Shown piece after piece: positions 7,129 to 14,310 of a stretch of DNA of 15,593 nt (positions are counted from its first letter, which is position 1; every line of letters starts with the position of its first letter). The notes below the pieces were generated by a model. It did no database searches. It was given only the letters and a program-made list of their open reading frames with translations, and was not told the DNA's origin. Position numbers and translations under genes: made by a program. This DNA is from an uncultured Eubacteriales bacterium (GTDB lineage: Bacteria; Bacillota; Clostridia; Oscillospirales; Acutalibacteraceae): NCBI GenBank assembly GCA_934476545.1, contig CAKSOB010000028.1:1-15593 (forward strand), in the 5' to 3' direction.

Positions 7129-7158
7129 ATTTTACAGCGAATCTTTGGAAATTGTCAA
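7129..7158 (-). promoter_or_regulatory. SigA-type promoter of the small acidic protein gene
   Basis: On the - strand a perfect -35 TTGACA (7153-7158), an 18-bp spacer and TAAAAT (7129-7134). Transcription would start near 7122, leaving a leader of about 30 bases. This is the best-matching promoter in the window. Confidence 0.75.
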
Positions 7159-7179
7159 TGTGTTTTTTGAAAAAAATTC

Positions 7180-7719
7180 TTACTGGGGATACAATTCTCC
7201 CGTGGTAGAATCCATTACAAATCCGTACACCTTTACGTCCTTTGGAATCAGCGGATGGCGGCGGAGCAGCTCTACGCTTTCCTGCACGCTTTTTTCTACG
7301 GTTTCAAAGCCATGCAGCCAAGTTTGGAAATCAATACCGCAGAAATCCATCATGGCAAGCTGCTTCTCCGAAACGCCACGCTCCTTCATAAGCCGAATCA
7401 TTTCCTCTGGGTCCATGGACTGCACACCGCAATCTGTGTGACCGATCACAAGGATTTCCTCTACGCCCAATTCGTAAATAGCAACCAGCAAACTACGAAC
7501 CGCGCTACCGAAGGGGTGGTTAATTTCACCGCCGGCATTCTTAATAATTTTCACATCGCCATTTTTAATGCCAAGGGCTGCCGGCAGCAACTCGGTGAGC
7601 CGAGTGTCCATGCAGGACACGATTGCAATTTTCTTATCCGGGTACTTACTGGTTTCGTACTGCTTATAGTCGCCTCTTGCAACAAATTCTTTGTTATACT
7701 TCAAAATTTCTTCTACCAT
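7180..7719 (-). CDS. Beta-class carbonic anhydrase
   Basis: A cytoplasmic zinc enzyme of 179 residues interconverting CO2 and bicarbonate. The zinc ligands are C36, H94 and C97, in SCMDTR and GHTDCG; the D38-R40 dyad that gates the metal in beta enzymes is present. Residues about 58-70 (IIKNAGGEINHPF) match the conserved NAGG region. The length fits the short clade of bacterial beta enzymes. The start at 7719 is supported by GGAGGAG 7-13 bases upstream. It follows the RNA methyltransferase by 45 bases with no terminator between, so it may share that transcript. The physiological role is probably bicarbonate supply for carboxylations in an anaerobe; that part is inference. Confidence 0.93.
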   Translation of the reverse strand: MVEEILKYNKEFVARGDYKQYETSKYPDKKIAIVSCMDTRLTELLPAALGIKNGDVKIIKNAGGEINHPFGSAVRSLLVAIYELGVEEILVIGHTDCGVQSMDPEEMIRLMKERGVSEKQLAMMDFCGIDFQTWLHGFETVEKSVQESVELLRRHPLIPKDVKVYGFVMDSTTGELYPQ

Positions 7720-7764
7720 GGGAATCTCCTCCTTGTATTCGTTCAGTGTCTTTGCTTTTTATTT

Positions 7765-8883
7765 TTACTTAAAATACATATAGAGTTGACAACGAATCAT
7801 GCCGTTATACAGCTTTCTGCGGCGGTCGGCAGGGCGACCGAAATAATTCTCAAATTCTTCGTCCGGACTGATGATGGAATAACTCCACATAGGCTTGCGC
7901 TCAAAGGCTTGTCCCATCACACGGTAAATCTCTCGTGCCTGCTGTTCATCCAACAAACGCTCTCCGTAAGGCGGGTTGGTGATCACATAGCCCCGCTCTC
8001 CCTCTAACCGGAAGTCTTTAATGTCTCGCTTTTCTGCCCGAATATTGGCAATCACGCCGGCTTTCTTGGCGTTTGCCAAAGTAAGGGAAACGGCTGCGCC
8101 GTCCAAGTCATAGCCAATGCCGGTAAACTGACTGTCCCGACGAACCAGATCCATTGCACGTTCCTTTTCCTTTTGCCAAACGGTGCTGTCCAGTTGGTCC
8201 CAGTTCTCCGCAGAGAAGTTCCGCCGCAAGCCCGGTGCAATATTCATAGCATACATTGCCGATTCAATCAATACGGTACCGGAGCCGCAGAATGGGTCAA
8301 TGACGGTGCCGTCCCGACGAACCCGTGCCAAGTGCGCCATGGCGGCTGCCAGTGTTTCTTTGATGGGTGCTTCGGTGGAGTTTGCGCGGTATCCCCGCTT
8401 GTGCAAGCCTGCGCCGGAGGTGTCGATCATCACGCTGACCTGATCCTTCAGAATCAAGAACTGCACCTGATACAGGGTTTCCGACTCCTCAAACCAGTTG
8501 ACGTGATACTTTTGCTTCAGGCGCTCTACGATTGCTTTTTTGATGATTTTCTGGCAGTCCGGCACACTGGACAGCTTAGAGCTGAGTGAACGACCCTTGA
8601 CCGGAAAAATATCGTTCTTGCCAATCCACTGCTCCCAAGGCAGCTTTTTCACGCCCTGAAATAATTCTTCAAAGGTGCGGGCAGAAAAACTCCCCATTTG
8701 AATCAACACCCGCTCGCCAAACCGCACGTTCAGGTTGGCTCTGGCAATCATCGAAGCATCGCCGGTAAACAGCACTCTGCCGTTCTCCGGCGATACGTTT
8801 TGGGCGTCCATTCTGCGCAGCTCATCGGCTACCAGTCCCTCCACACCCAACAGGCAAGGACATACAAATTGAATCTGTTCCAT
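7765..8883 (-). CDS. THUMP-domain class I RNA methyltransferase (RlmL/YpsC type)
   Basis: A 372-residue SAM-dependent methyltransferase of the UPF0020/COG0116 group, which methylate guanine N2 in 23S rRNA; the exact site in this organism is unproven. The N-terminal 60 residues and the THUMP domain (about 65-155) bind RNA. The catalytic part has DPFCGSGT (196-203) for SAM binding and NPPYGER (303-309), the N-P-P-Y motif of base-amino methylation. It lacks the second RlmK domain of the E. coli fusion and matches Bacillus YpsC in size. The start at 8883 is set by AAGGGGG 6-12 bases upstream; a longer frame to 8967 runs through a terminator hairpin and is rejected. It lies behind hpf and ahead of the carbonic anhydrase gene. 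Confidence 0.92.
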   Translation of the reverse strand: MEQIQFVCPCLLGVEGLVADELRRMDAQNVSPENGRVLFTGDASMIARANLNVRFGERVLIQMGSFSARTFEELFQGVKKLPWEQWIGKNDIFPVKGRSLSSKLSSVPDCQKIIKKAIVERLKQKYHVNWFEESETLYQVQFLILKDQVSVMIDTSGAGLHKRGYRANSTEAPIKETLAAAMAHLARVRRDGTVIDPFCGSGTVLIESAMYAMNIAPGLRRNFSAENWDQLDSTVWQKEKERAMDLVRRDSQFTGIGYDLDGAAVSLTLANAKKAGVIANIRAEKRDIKDFRLEGERGYVITNPPYGERLLDEQQAREIYRVMGQAFERKPMWSYSIISPDEEFENYFGRPADRRRKLYNGMIRCQLYMYFK

Positions 8884-8902
8884 TGGTTCCCCCTTCTTTG
8901 CC

Positions 8903-8938
8903 GCAAAAAGGGATTGCACCGTGGTACAATCCCCTTTG
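8903..8938 (-). terminator. Terminator-like hairpin between hpf and the methyltransferase gene
   Basis: On the - strand GGGATTGTACC (8933-8923) pairs with GGTGCAATCCC (8920-8910) with one G-U and a two-base tip, flanked by AAAG and CTTTTT. It looks like the end of the hpf transcript but ends only about 15 bases before the methyltransferase ribosome site, so it may instead be a leader attenuator. Confidence 0.75.
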
Positions 8939-9016
8939 CAAACTTCATTTATCATTTTGCCCGCCAACTTGGCAGGATCATTCAGAAGCCGTTAAAACAG
9001 CTTTCTGATTAAAAAC

Positions 9017-9562
9017 TTAGTCGTTTTCCGGCTCCAACAAACCGTAGTTGCCGTCATTCCGCTTGTAGACCACGTTCAGCTCCTCTGTTTCTGCATTGCG
9101 GAACAGGAAGAACTGGTGACCCAACAGGTTCATCTGTAAAATGGCTTCATCTACACTCAGTGGGTTTACGAAGAAGCGCTTGGACTTCACAACCTTGAAC
9201 TCCTCTTTTGGCTCCTCTACCTCATCCTCAATATAAGTGGTTTCCTCGATATATTGGTCGATTGCACCGGAGTGAATCTTCTTTTCCAGCTTTGTTTTAT
9301 TTTTGCGAATTTGACGACCCAATGCGCTAATGACACGATCCAGCGCATCGTTCATTTCAAACTCGGTTGCCTCTGCACGATAAATCATACCACGCTGACG
9401 AATGGTAATTTCCACGGTTTGACGGTTATGTTCTACCGTTACCACTACGTGAGCATCTGCGTCATCGTCAAAGATGCGGTCGAAGCGGGACAGCTTCTTT
9501 GTAGCCAGTTCCTTAAAGTTATCTCTCAAATTTACTTTACGTCCGGTAATTGTAACTTTCAT
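9017..9562 (-). CDS. hpf: Ribosome hibernation promoting factor, long form
   Basis: A 181-residue cytoplasmic protein that binds idle 30S subunits and drives pairing of 70S ribosomes into inactive 100S dimers in slow growth. Residues 1-95 form the S30AE domain (MKVTITGRKVNL ... ISALGRQIRKNKTKLEKKIH). An acidic linker follows (about 100-122). Residues 124-178 form the C-terminal dimerisation domain, including KRFFVNPLSVDEAI and LGHQFFLFRN. The C-terminal domain marks the long form usual in Bacillota. The ATG at 9562 is preferred over 9577 because GGGAG lies 8 bases upstream of it and the protein then begins at the usual MKVTI. It has its own promoter at 9622. Confidence 0.95.
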   Translation of the reverse strand: MKVTITGRKVNLRDNFKELATKKLSRFDRIFDDDADAHVVVTVEHNRQTVEITIRQRGMIYRAEATEFEMNDALDRVISALGRQIRKNKTKLEKKIHSGAIDQYIEETTYIEDEVEEPKEEFKVVKSKRFFVNPLSVDEAILQMNLLGHQFFLFRNAETEELNVVYKRNDGNYGLLEPEND

Positions 9563-9621
9563 GATAACAACTCCCATTTTTCAGATTGTCCGAAACTCTC
9601 TCTTGGAATTTCGTTGTACTT

Positions 9622-9630
9622 ATTATAGCA
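9622..9630 (-). promoter_or_regulatory. Extended -10 promoter of hpf
   Basis: TGCTATAAT on the - strand: a perfect TATAAT (9622-9627) with the TG of an extended -10. The -35 at the expected place is poor (TTTCTT-like). An AT-rich stretch (about 9655-9715) lies upstream and could serve as an UP element. The start of transcription would be near 9615. Confidence 0.65.
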
Positions 9631-9760
9631 CATCCTTCCGGTAGAAGAAAGTGGTTTGGTATAATATTATTAAAAAATTCATATTTTTATCTATTTTATG
9701 TAAATTGATACTAGAAAAACTGTGATTTTGCCCGCTGTCTTTCCCAACGCTTCCGACTGT

Positions 9761-9793
9761 TTCTATGACAAAGAACGGAATTTGTCAGAAAGT
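9761..9793. repeat. Inverted repeat after the DHHW gene
   Basis: TGACAAA (9766-9772) and TTTGTCA (9781-9787) form a perfect 7-bp stem with an 8-base loop, extended by TTTCT/AGAAA with a small bulge. It sits 7 bases past the DHHW stop codon and could end that transcript, but there is no T run behind it on the - strand. Confidence 0.45.
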
Positions 9794-9794
9794 T

Positions 9795-10889
9795 TTATTC
9801 TTTCAAGGCACCGCTGTCGTTGAGCAGCAGAGTGCTGTATAAAAATAAAACGTCACAATCCGCAAAGGAAACATAGCGCTCCAACAATGCCGGTGACACA
9901 TAGCGGGTGTCGATCAAGGTAATGTGGCGATAAGCTTCTGAAAAATACGGCGCAATGGCAGAACCAAAGGAATCTCGGAACAGCACCAGAGAGCGGTTCC
10001 CTGTGGCGTTGGGATTTTCCAAGGTCATAATTGCTACGGAGCCGGACAGGTAAAAGGAATACGGATCCCGGCTTGTTCGCTTTCCCCAGTCATAAATACC
10101 GCTTGGTTGATTGGTTTCCAAATTCGTTACGGAAACACTGTCCAAGGTTCCGCCGGTGAGATACGCCATCCGATCCGGTTTTAGGAGCAACGCCCCCTGC
10201 CCTGCATAAGCGCCTGAAAACTCCACGCCTGCATCTTGTGCTTCATAAGAAGTGTTTAACGAAACACCAAGGGCTGCCCCAATCTTTTGGGCAGTGGGGA
10301 GCAATCGCTCTTGCCGCCAGTGAGGGTCGGTACGGTAGTAGTCATCAAGGGTTAGGGTGTCCGTCAAGTCACACAGTGTTGCGTAGTCCATCCCTGCTGC
10401 AAGCTGAGCTGTCAGCGCGTTGAAATCCAACTTAGGGCATCCGCTGAAAAATTGCCCTTTATCCGGCACCACAGCGCAAACAATCTTCTTCGCCTTGCCC
10501 TTTAGGTAGGTTTCGTAAATCTTGCGGAACTTCTTTGCCGCAGCGGAAACCGAATTGGAATTGAGCGGATAAAGCAGCTTTGCGGCACTGCCCTGCTCTA
10601 CATAAATTCCGTTGTTGTCCTTCTTCCAAAAAAGATAATATTGCGAAAGCGCCTTGAGATGACGAAAGGATTCCCGAAAAGGAAAATGATCCATCGTGTA
10701 GGTTTCTAAGTTGGTTGCCAGCGTACCGTTTTGAATACTCTGAAAGGTGACAGGCGGAAGCGTTGTCAGCTTTCTTCGCTCGCTTTGAGAAACGGTTTCT
10801 TTGGGAAGAAAGAGTCCCATCAAAGAGAATACAAGCACCACTGCTGCCAACAAGCTGACAGCGTAAATGCTGTATGCTTTTTTGTGCAT
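9795..10889 (-). CDS. DHHW-family protein, AlgJ/AlgX-like O-acetylation partner
   Basis: A 364-residue exported protein with one N-terminal membrane segment (about 7-28) that probably anchors it outside the membrane. HFPFRESF (68-75) and DPHW (188-191) match the DHHW/AlgJ-type SGNH-like group, and FRDSFGS (304-310) supplies a candidate nucleophile S307. By comparison with AlgJ the pair D188-H190 with S307 would form the catalytic set; this is inferred from motif order. Such proteins work with an MBOAT acyltransferase to move acetyl groups onto an exported polysaccharide. The MBOAT gene ends 12 bases upstream, and GGGGGAGA precedes ATG 10889. Last gene of a three-gene operon. Confidence 0.85.
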   Translation of the reverse strand: MHKKAYSIYAVSLLAAVVLVFSLMGLFLPKETVSQSERRKLTTLPPVTFQSIQNGTLATNLETYTMDHFPFRESFRHLKALSQYYLFWKKDNNGIYVEQGSAAKLLYPLNSNSVSAAAKKFRKIYETYLKGKAKKIVCAVVPDKGQFFSGCPKLDFNALTAQLAAGMDYATLCDLTDTLTLDDYYRTDPHWRQERLLPTAQKIGAALGVSLNTSYEAQDAGVEFSGAYAGQGALLLKPDRMAYLTGGTLDSVSVTNLETNQPSGIYDWGKRTSRDPYSFYLSGSVAIMTLENPNATGNRSLVLFRDSFGSAIAPYFSEAYRHITLIDTRYVSPALLERYVSFADCDVLFLYSTLLLNDSGALKE

Positions 10890-10901
10890 TTTCTCTCCCC
10901 C

Positions 10902-12302
10902 TTAAAACCGAAAATACAGGAACGGATTAAAGGACCCATCTACCAAATAAGCGGTTACAAGCAGTAGCAAACCACAAAGCACGATAGGACGAAAAATCCA
11001 TACAGCTCGTCCGATTTTTTGTGCGCAAATCCACCGACAAGCCATAGCAGGCAAAGGCATAGCGCCTAAAACTCCAAGCAGGAGCAGTACCCCATAGCTT
11101 TGCAGAAAATAGACGGTTTCTCCGGTGACAGCAGGCAGGCCGCCAAAGCCAAACAATGCAGTTATATCTTGCCTAAAGCCGGACAGTCCTTCACTGTTAA
11201 AGAGGACAAATCCCATTACTACAAAAAATAACGTATAGCAGTGGCAGAATCCTTTAGGCAAGCGACAAAGCAGCTTTTGAAGACCTAATTTTTCCAACAG
11301 CAGCAGGACGGCATATAGCCCGCCCCACAACAAAAATTGCCAGTCTGCGCCATGCCAAAATCCGGTGAGCAGCCACACTACCACGAGATTCAAAATCCAT
11401 CGTGGTTTGCTCACCCGATTGCCGCCCAAGGGAATGTAAACATAATCCCGAAACCATGCGCCAAGGGTGATGTGCCACCGCCGCCAAAATTCTGTGATAC
11501 TTTTGGCACAGTAAGGATATCGGAAATTTTCCGGAAAGGAAACCCCGAAAATTCTCCCTAACCCGATCGCCATATCGGAGTAACCGGAAAAATCAAAATA
11601 AAGTTGCAGGGTAAAGCCAATGGCGTACATCCAATAAAACAGCACCGAGGGGGCTTCGCTATCTCGCAAGGCTTGGCAAAGCAAGCCGAACTGATTCGCC
11701 AACAGCACTTTCTTCCCCAGTCCCAACACAAACCGCTCTGCGCCGACGGCGATTTGCTGCAGGGAGTGCGTGCGGTTGACAAGCTGTGGCGCAACCTCCT
11801 GATACCGAACGATTGGCCCGGCAATCAGCTGAGGAAACATGGAAACGTATGTGCCGAACGTGATGGGATTTTTCTGCGCAGGAACCTCCCTGCGATAAAC
11901 GTCGATCACATAGCTGAGAATCTGAAAGGTGTAGAAGCTGATGCCCAACGGCAACGTCAACCGCAGCAACGGAATTGGCAATCCCGTCACAGCGCTGAAG
12001 TTGGAGAGGAAAAAGTCTGCGTACTTAAAGAACAGCAGGGGTACTAACAACACGATGGTGGAGAACACCATGACCAGTCGGCGCAAGGCTGGTTTTTGCA
12101 CCCGTTCCAACAGCAGCCCTGCCCCGTACCCTGCCAAAATAGTGCCGACCATCAGCCCGAGATACCGTACCTCGCCCCATCCGTAAAACACCAGACTGGC
12201 AAGCAACAGCGCCCCGTTTTTCAGCGGTTTGGGTACAAGAAAATAAACAAGCAGAACCGCCGGCAAAAAATAATATAAAAAGGGAATTCCAGAAAACAGC
12301 AT
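10902..12302 (-). CDS. MBOAT-family O-acyltransferase (AlgI/PatA-like)
   Basis: A 466-residue polytopic membrane protein with about ten hydrophobic segments. The signature FWRRWHITLGAWFRDYVYIP (272-291), followed by LGGNR, and GFWHGADW (314-321) place it with AlgI and DltB-type enzymes; H317 is the expected catalytic histidine and H277 the second conserved one. The family passes acyl groups, usually acetyl, across the membrane to an outer acceptor. Acceptor here is unknown: capsule, wall glycan or teichoic acid are possible. The start MLFSGIPFLYYFLP is the usual N-terminus for the family, although the ribosome site (ACGGA) is weak, suggesting translational coupling to the DUF4358 gene 19 bases upstream. 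The DHHW gene follows by 12 bases. Confidence 0.93.
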   Translation of the reverse strand: MLFSGIPFLYYFLPAVLLVYFLVPKPLKNGALLLASLVFYGWGEVRYLGLMVGTILAGYGAGLLLERVQKPALRRLVMVFSTIVLLVPLLFFKYADFFLSNFSAVTGLPIPLLRLTLPLGISFYTFQILSYVIDVYRREVPAQKNPITFGTYVSMFPQLIAGPIVRYQEVAPQLVNRTHSLQQIAVGAERFVLGLGKKVLLANQFGLLCQALRDSEAPSVLFYWMYAIGFTLQLYFDFSGYSDMAIGLGRIFGVSFPENFRYPYCAKSITEFWRRWHITLGAWFRDYVYIPLGGNRVSKPRWILNLVVVWLLTGFWHGADWQFLLWGGLYAVLLLLEKLGLQKLLCRLPKGFCHCYTLFFVVMGFVLFNSEGLSGFRQDITALFGFGGLPAVTGETVYFLQSYGVLLLLGVLGAMPLPAMACRWICAQKIGRAVWIFRPIVLCGLLLLVTAYLVDGSFNPFLYFRF

Positions 12303-12321
12303 CGCGCAGTTCCGTCAGAAA

Positions 12322-12900
12322 TTAGCGACTTTGACCGGAATCCGATCTGAGAATCACTGCATCTAAGCTGCCGCCGCAAACAGTTTGGAAAGCATGCTCG
12401 ATCTCATCTGAGGTTACGGTATCGCTAAACTCGCTGTCCACCATGAACAGCACAATCACATCGCCCTTTGTCATCACCTTCATATCGTCGGCAGTCACGC
12501 AAACCCATTTACTTTGGTTGATGCCGTTTGCCATTTCTTTTGCAATCTCCTCTGTTTTGGAAGCATCGTTCACACGAGCCACCACCAGAGAATAGGCTTG
12601 GGCGGTTATGTCCGGCTCGGAGACAGAGGCTTCTTTTATCACAGAGCCATCCTTCAGACCAAGGTCATGCTCCACAGCATACTCGTCGGTCAAGTCTACC
12701 GGCAGGGTGGAGAGATCCAGGTCTACCTTCTTTTGGGCATAGATATCCGCAATGATTTGCTCTGTGGATTCCGTCAGCGCAGCGGACTGGGAAGTAGAGC
12801 TTTCTGTAGGCGCACCGCTTTCATTAGAAGCAGTCGTACCGCAGGCTGCCAAAGAAAGTGCCATAGCAACGGTCAACAATAAAATCATAATTTTTTTCAT
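12322..12900 (-). CDS. DUF4358 lipoprotein
   Basis: A 192-residue predicted lipoprotein with lipobox LAAC, Cys20. A Ser/Thr/Ala-rich linker (about 22-45) precedes the DUF4358 domain (about 46-185). The domain includes LDLSTLPVDLTDEYAVEHDL and a VVARVNDASKTEEIAKEM helix, as seen in this Clostridia family. Molecular function is unknown. It leads an operon with MBOAT and DHHW genes, so a supporting role in acylation of a surface glycan is inferred. The start at 12900 is chosen because the signal peptide begins there and AAAGGGA lies about 10 bases upstream; the frame extends to 12978 but across the promoter. Confidence 0.88.
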   Translation of the reverse strand: MKKIMILLLTVAMALSLAACGTTASNESGAPTESSTSQSAALTESTEQIIADIYAQKKVDLDLSTLPVDLTDEYAVEHDLGLKDGSVIKEASVSEPDITAQAYSLVVARVNDASKTEEIAKEMANGINQSKWVCVTADDMKVMTKGDVIVLFMVDSEFSDTVTSDEIEHAFQTVCGGSLDAVILRSDSGQSR

Positions 12901-12936
12901 AATAAAAATCCCTTTCCCTAATCGTAAATTCCTGTT

Positions 12937-12945
12937 AATTATAGC
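12937..12945 (-). promoter_or_regulatory. Extended -10 promoter of the DUF4358-MBOAT-DHHW operon
   Basis: TGCTATAAT on the - strand with perfect TATAAT (12937-12942) and the extended TG. No good -35 hexamer at 16-18 bp. The same 9 bases are used in the hpf promoter. Transcription would start about 30 bases before the DUF4358 start codon. Confidence 0.65.
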
Positions 12946-12978
12946 ATAGAACCAGAAAAATGGAAGTCCCAATTTCAA

Positions 12979-13020
12979 TAAAAAGGAGGCAGTCTATCCA
13001 AACCGGAAACTACCTCGCTT
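12979..13020 (-). terminator. Intrinsic terminator after the fumarase gene
   Basis: On the - strand GAGGTAGT (13016-13009) pairs with ACTGCCTC (12993-12986) with one G-U, with extra pairing inside the loop (TCC/GGA), then TTTTT. It lies 13 bases past the fumarase stop. Confidence 0.8.
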
Positions 13021-13032
13021 TTCTCTATTTTT

Positions 13033-13875
13033 TTACAGCGCCACGCTCTTATGCCGTGTGACATGGCAGCCTACATTGACTGCCACCGGAAGTCCGGCAA
13101 TGTGAGTTGCATACTGCTCAATGGCAACGGACAGCGCAGTGCTGTCACCACCGAAGCCCTGAGGGCCGATTTGCAGCGCGTTGATTTTCTCCAGAATCTC
13201 CTGCTCCATCTCCGCATAGAAGGGGTCAGGGTTTGGGGTGGAAATGCTGCGGCACAGCGCTTTTTTTGCAAGGAAGGCGCACAGCTCAAAATCGCCGCCG
13301 ATCCCAACGCCCAACACGATGGGCGGGCAAGGGTTGCTGCCGGCTTCTTTTGCCACCTGCACCACATAGTCGATGATGGTTTCTCTGGAAGCCGCCGGAG
13401 TGAACATTTTCAGTTGGCTCATGTTCTCACTGCCAAAGCCCTTTGGGGCAACGGTCAGGGTTACTTTGTCACCGGGGACGATAAAGGTGTGCAGCACCGC
13501 CGGAGTATTGTCGTCGGTATTCACACGACGAAGTGGGTCGGCAACCACGGAGCGGCGGAGATAGCCCTCCACATAGCCTTGGCGAACACCCTCGTTCACT
13601 GCCTCTCGGAAGTCACCACCTACCAGCGCAACCTCTTGTCCGATCTCGGCAAACACCACCGCCATGCCGGTATCCTGACAAATGGGAATTTGCAGCTCTC
13701 GTGCGGCATCCATGTTCTTTTTCAAATCCTGCAGGATGGCTTTTCCTGTGGGATTTTGCTCCGTTACGGCGCAATCGCAAATGCGCTGCTCTAAATCCTG
13801 TGGCAAAACACGGTTGGTATCAATACACAGCTGCCGAATGGCTTTTGTAATTTCTGAAACATTTACAGTTCTCAT
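13033..13875 (-). CDS. Class I fumarate hydratase alpha subunit (or tartrate dehydratase alpha)
   Basis: A 280-residue iron-sulfur subunit of the two-subunit class I hydro-lyases, which interconvert fumarate and malate, or dehydrate L-tartrate. The three cysteines expected to hold the [4Fe-4S] cluster are visible: C66 in ICQDTG, C183 in NPCPP and C270 in VGCH. Other family signatures are TDDNTPAVLH (120-129), KGFGSENMS (145-153) and GVGIGGDFE (189-197). Length and the C-terminal HKSVAL-type end fit a complete alpha subunit. The matching beta subunit normally follows directly; here a terminator follows instead and no beta gene is in the window. GGAG lies 6-9 bases before ATG 13875. It follows the chagasin-like gene by 9 bases, so it is in that operon. 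Confidence 0.9.
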   Translation of the reverse strand: MRTVNVSEITKAIRQLCIDTNRVLPQDLEQRICDCAVTEQNPTGKAILQDLKKNMDAARELQIPICQDTGMAVVFAEIGQEVALVGGDFREAVNEGVRQGYVEGYLRRSVVADPLRRVNTDDNTPAVLHTFIVPGDKVTLTVAPKGFGSENMSQLKMFTPAASRETIIDYVVQVAKEAGSNPCPPIVLGVGIGGDFELCAFLAKKALCRSISTPNPDPFYAEMEQEILEKINALQIGPQGFGGDSTALSVAIEQYATHIAGLPVAVNVGCHVTRHKSVAL

Positions 13876-13884
13876 AGCTGCTCC

Positions 13885-14310
13885 TTATCTCGCTGAAAGG
13901 GCATACTCCTCAAAGTTGGGAGAATGCTCCAGCAAGGTGATGGTGATTTTTCTTTGGCTGTCTACAACCACACGGTAGGCAGCCGTTGCAGCGGCAGGCT
14001 CGTCACTTTCCCAAGGACGAACGTAAGAGAACCGCAGAACGGTTTCGCCTGCCTTTACCGGTGCAAACACCCACTTGTGCTGACCGGATTCCGCTTCGCC
14101 GTCACTGCCGCCGAACATGGGCAGATAGTCGGAACGGTACTCCCGAACGATGCCCTCTTTCTCTACGGTATACTGCCACAGGAAGCCTTCTGTTAAGTTT
14201 TCTTTCAGCACAATGGCTGCGGTATCTTTCTTTTTGGTAGCAGCATAAACTGCTGCCACACCACCGATTGCCAAGCCGCCCAGAAGTAATTTCTTCATCT
14301 TTTTATTCAT
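13885..14310 (-). CDS. Membrane-anchored chagasin-like (I42) protease inhibitor domain protein
   Basis: A 141-residue protein with a basic N-terminus and one membrane segment (about 7-24), then an I42-type domain (about 32-130) facing outward. The three chagasin loops can be traced: NLTEGFLW (38-45) for the NPTTGY loop, a Gly-rich GGSDGEAESGQHKW region (67-80), and RPW (98-100) for the third loop. Family members block papain-like cysteine proteases. The first loop differs from NPTTG, so inhibition is not certain. The start at 14310 has AAAGGAGG 10 bases upstream. It overlaps the amidohydrolase stop by 8 bases, which implies translational coupling. Confidence 0.75.
   Translation of the reverse strand: MNKKMKKLLLGGLAIGGVAAVYAATKKKDTAAIVLKENLTEGFLWQYTVEKEGIVREYRSDYLPMFGGSDGEAESGQHKWVFAPVKAGETVLRFSYVRPWESDEPAAATAAYRVVVDSQRKITITLLEHSPNFEEYALSAR

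Noticed and set aside
7255..8007. A 250-codon open frame on the + strand
   Set aside because: It runs antisense across the carbonic anhydrase and the end of the methyltransferase gene, both with clear motifs on the other strand.
8910..8933. The hpf-methyltransferase hairpin as part of a T-box or other riboswitch
   Set aside because: No T-box sequence, specifier stem or further conserved structure is visible; a simple hairpin with a T run explains it.
8884..8967. A 28-residue N-terminal extension of the RNA methyltransferase
   Set aside because: It would translate through the terminator hairpin, while the downstream ATG has a strong ribosome site and gives the usual family N-terminus.
9655..9720. 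A + strand TATAAT-like site near 9660
   Set aside because: No + strand gene follows for more than 5 kb, and AT-rich DNA upstream of hpf explains the match.
13051..13794. A 247-codon open frame on the + strand
   Set aside because: It is antisense to the fumarase alpha gene, which has all expected motifs; composition is typical of a shadow frame.
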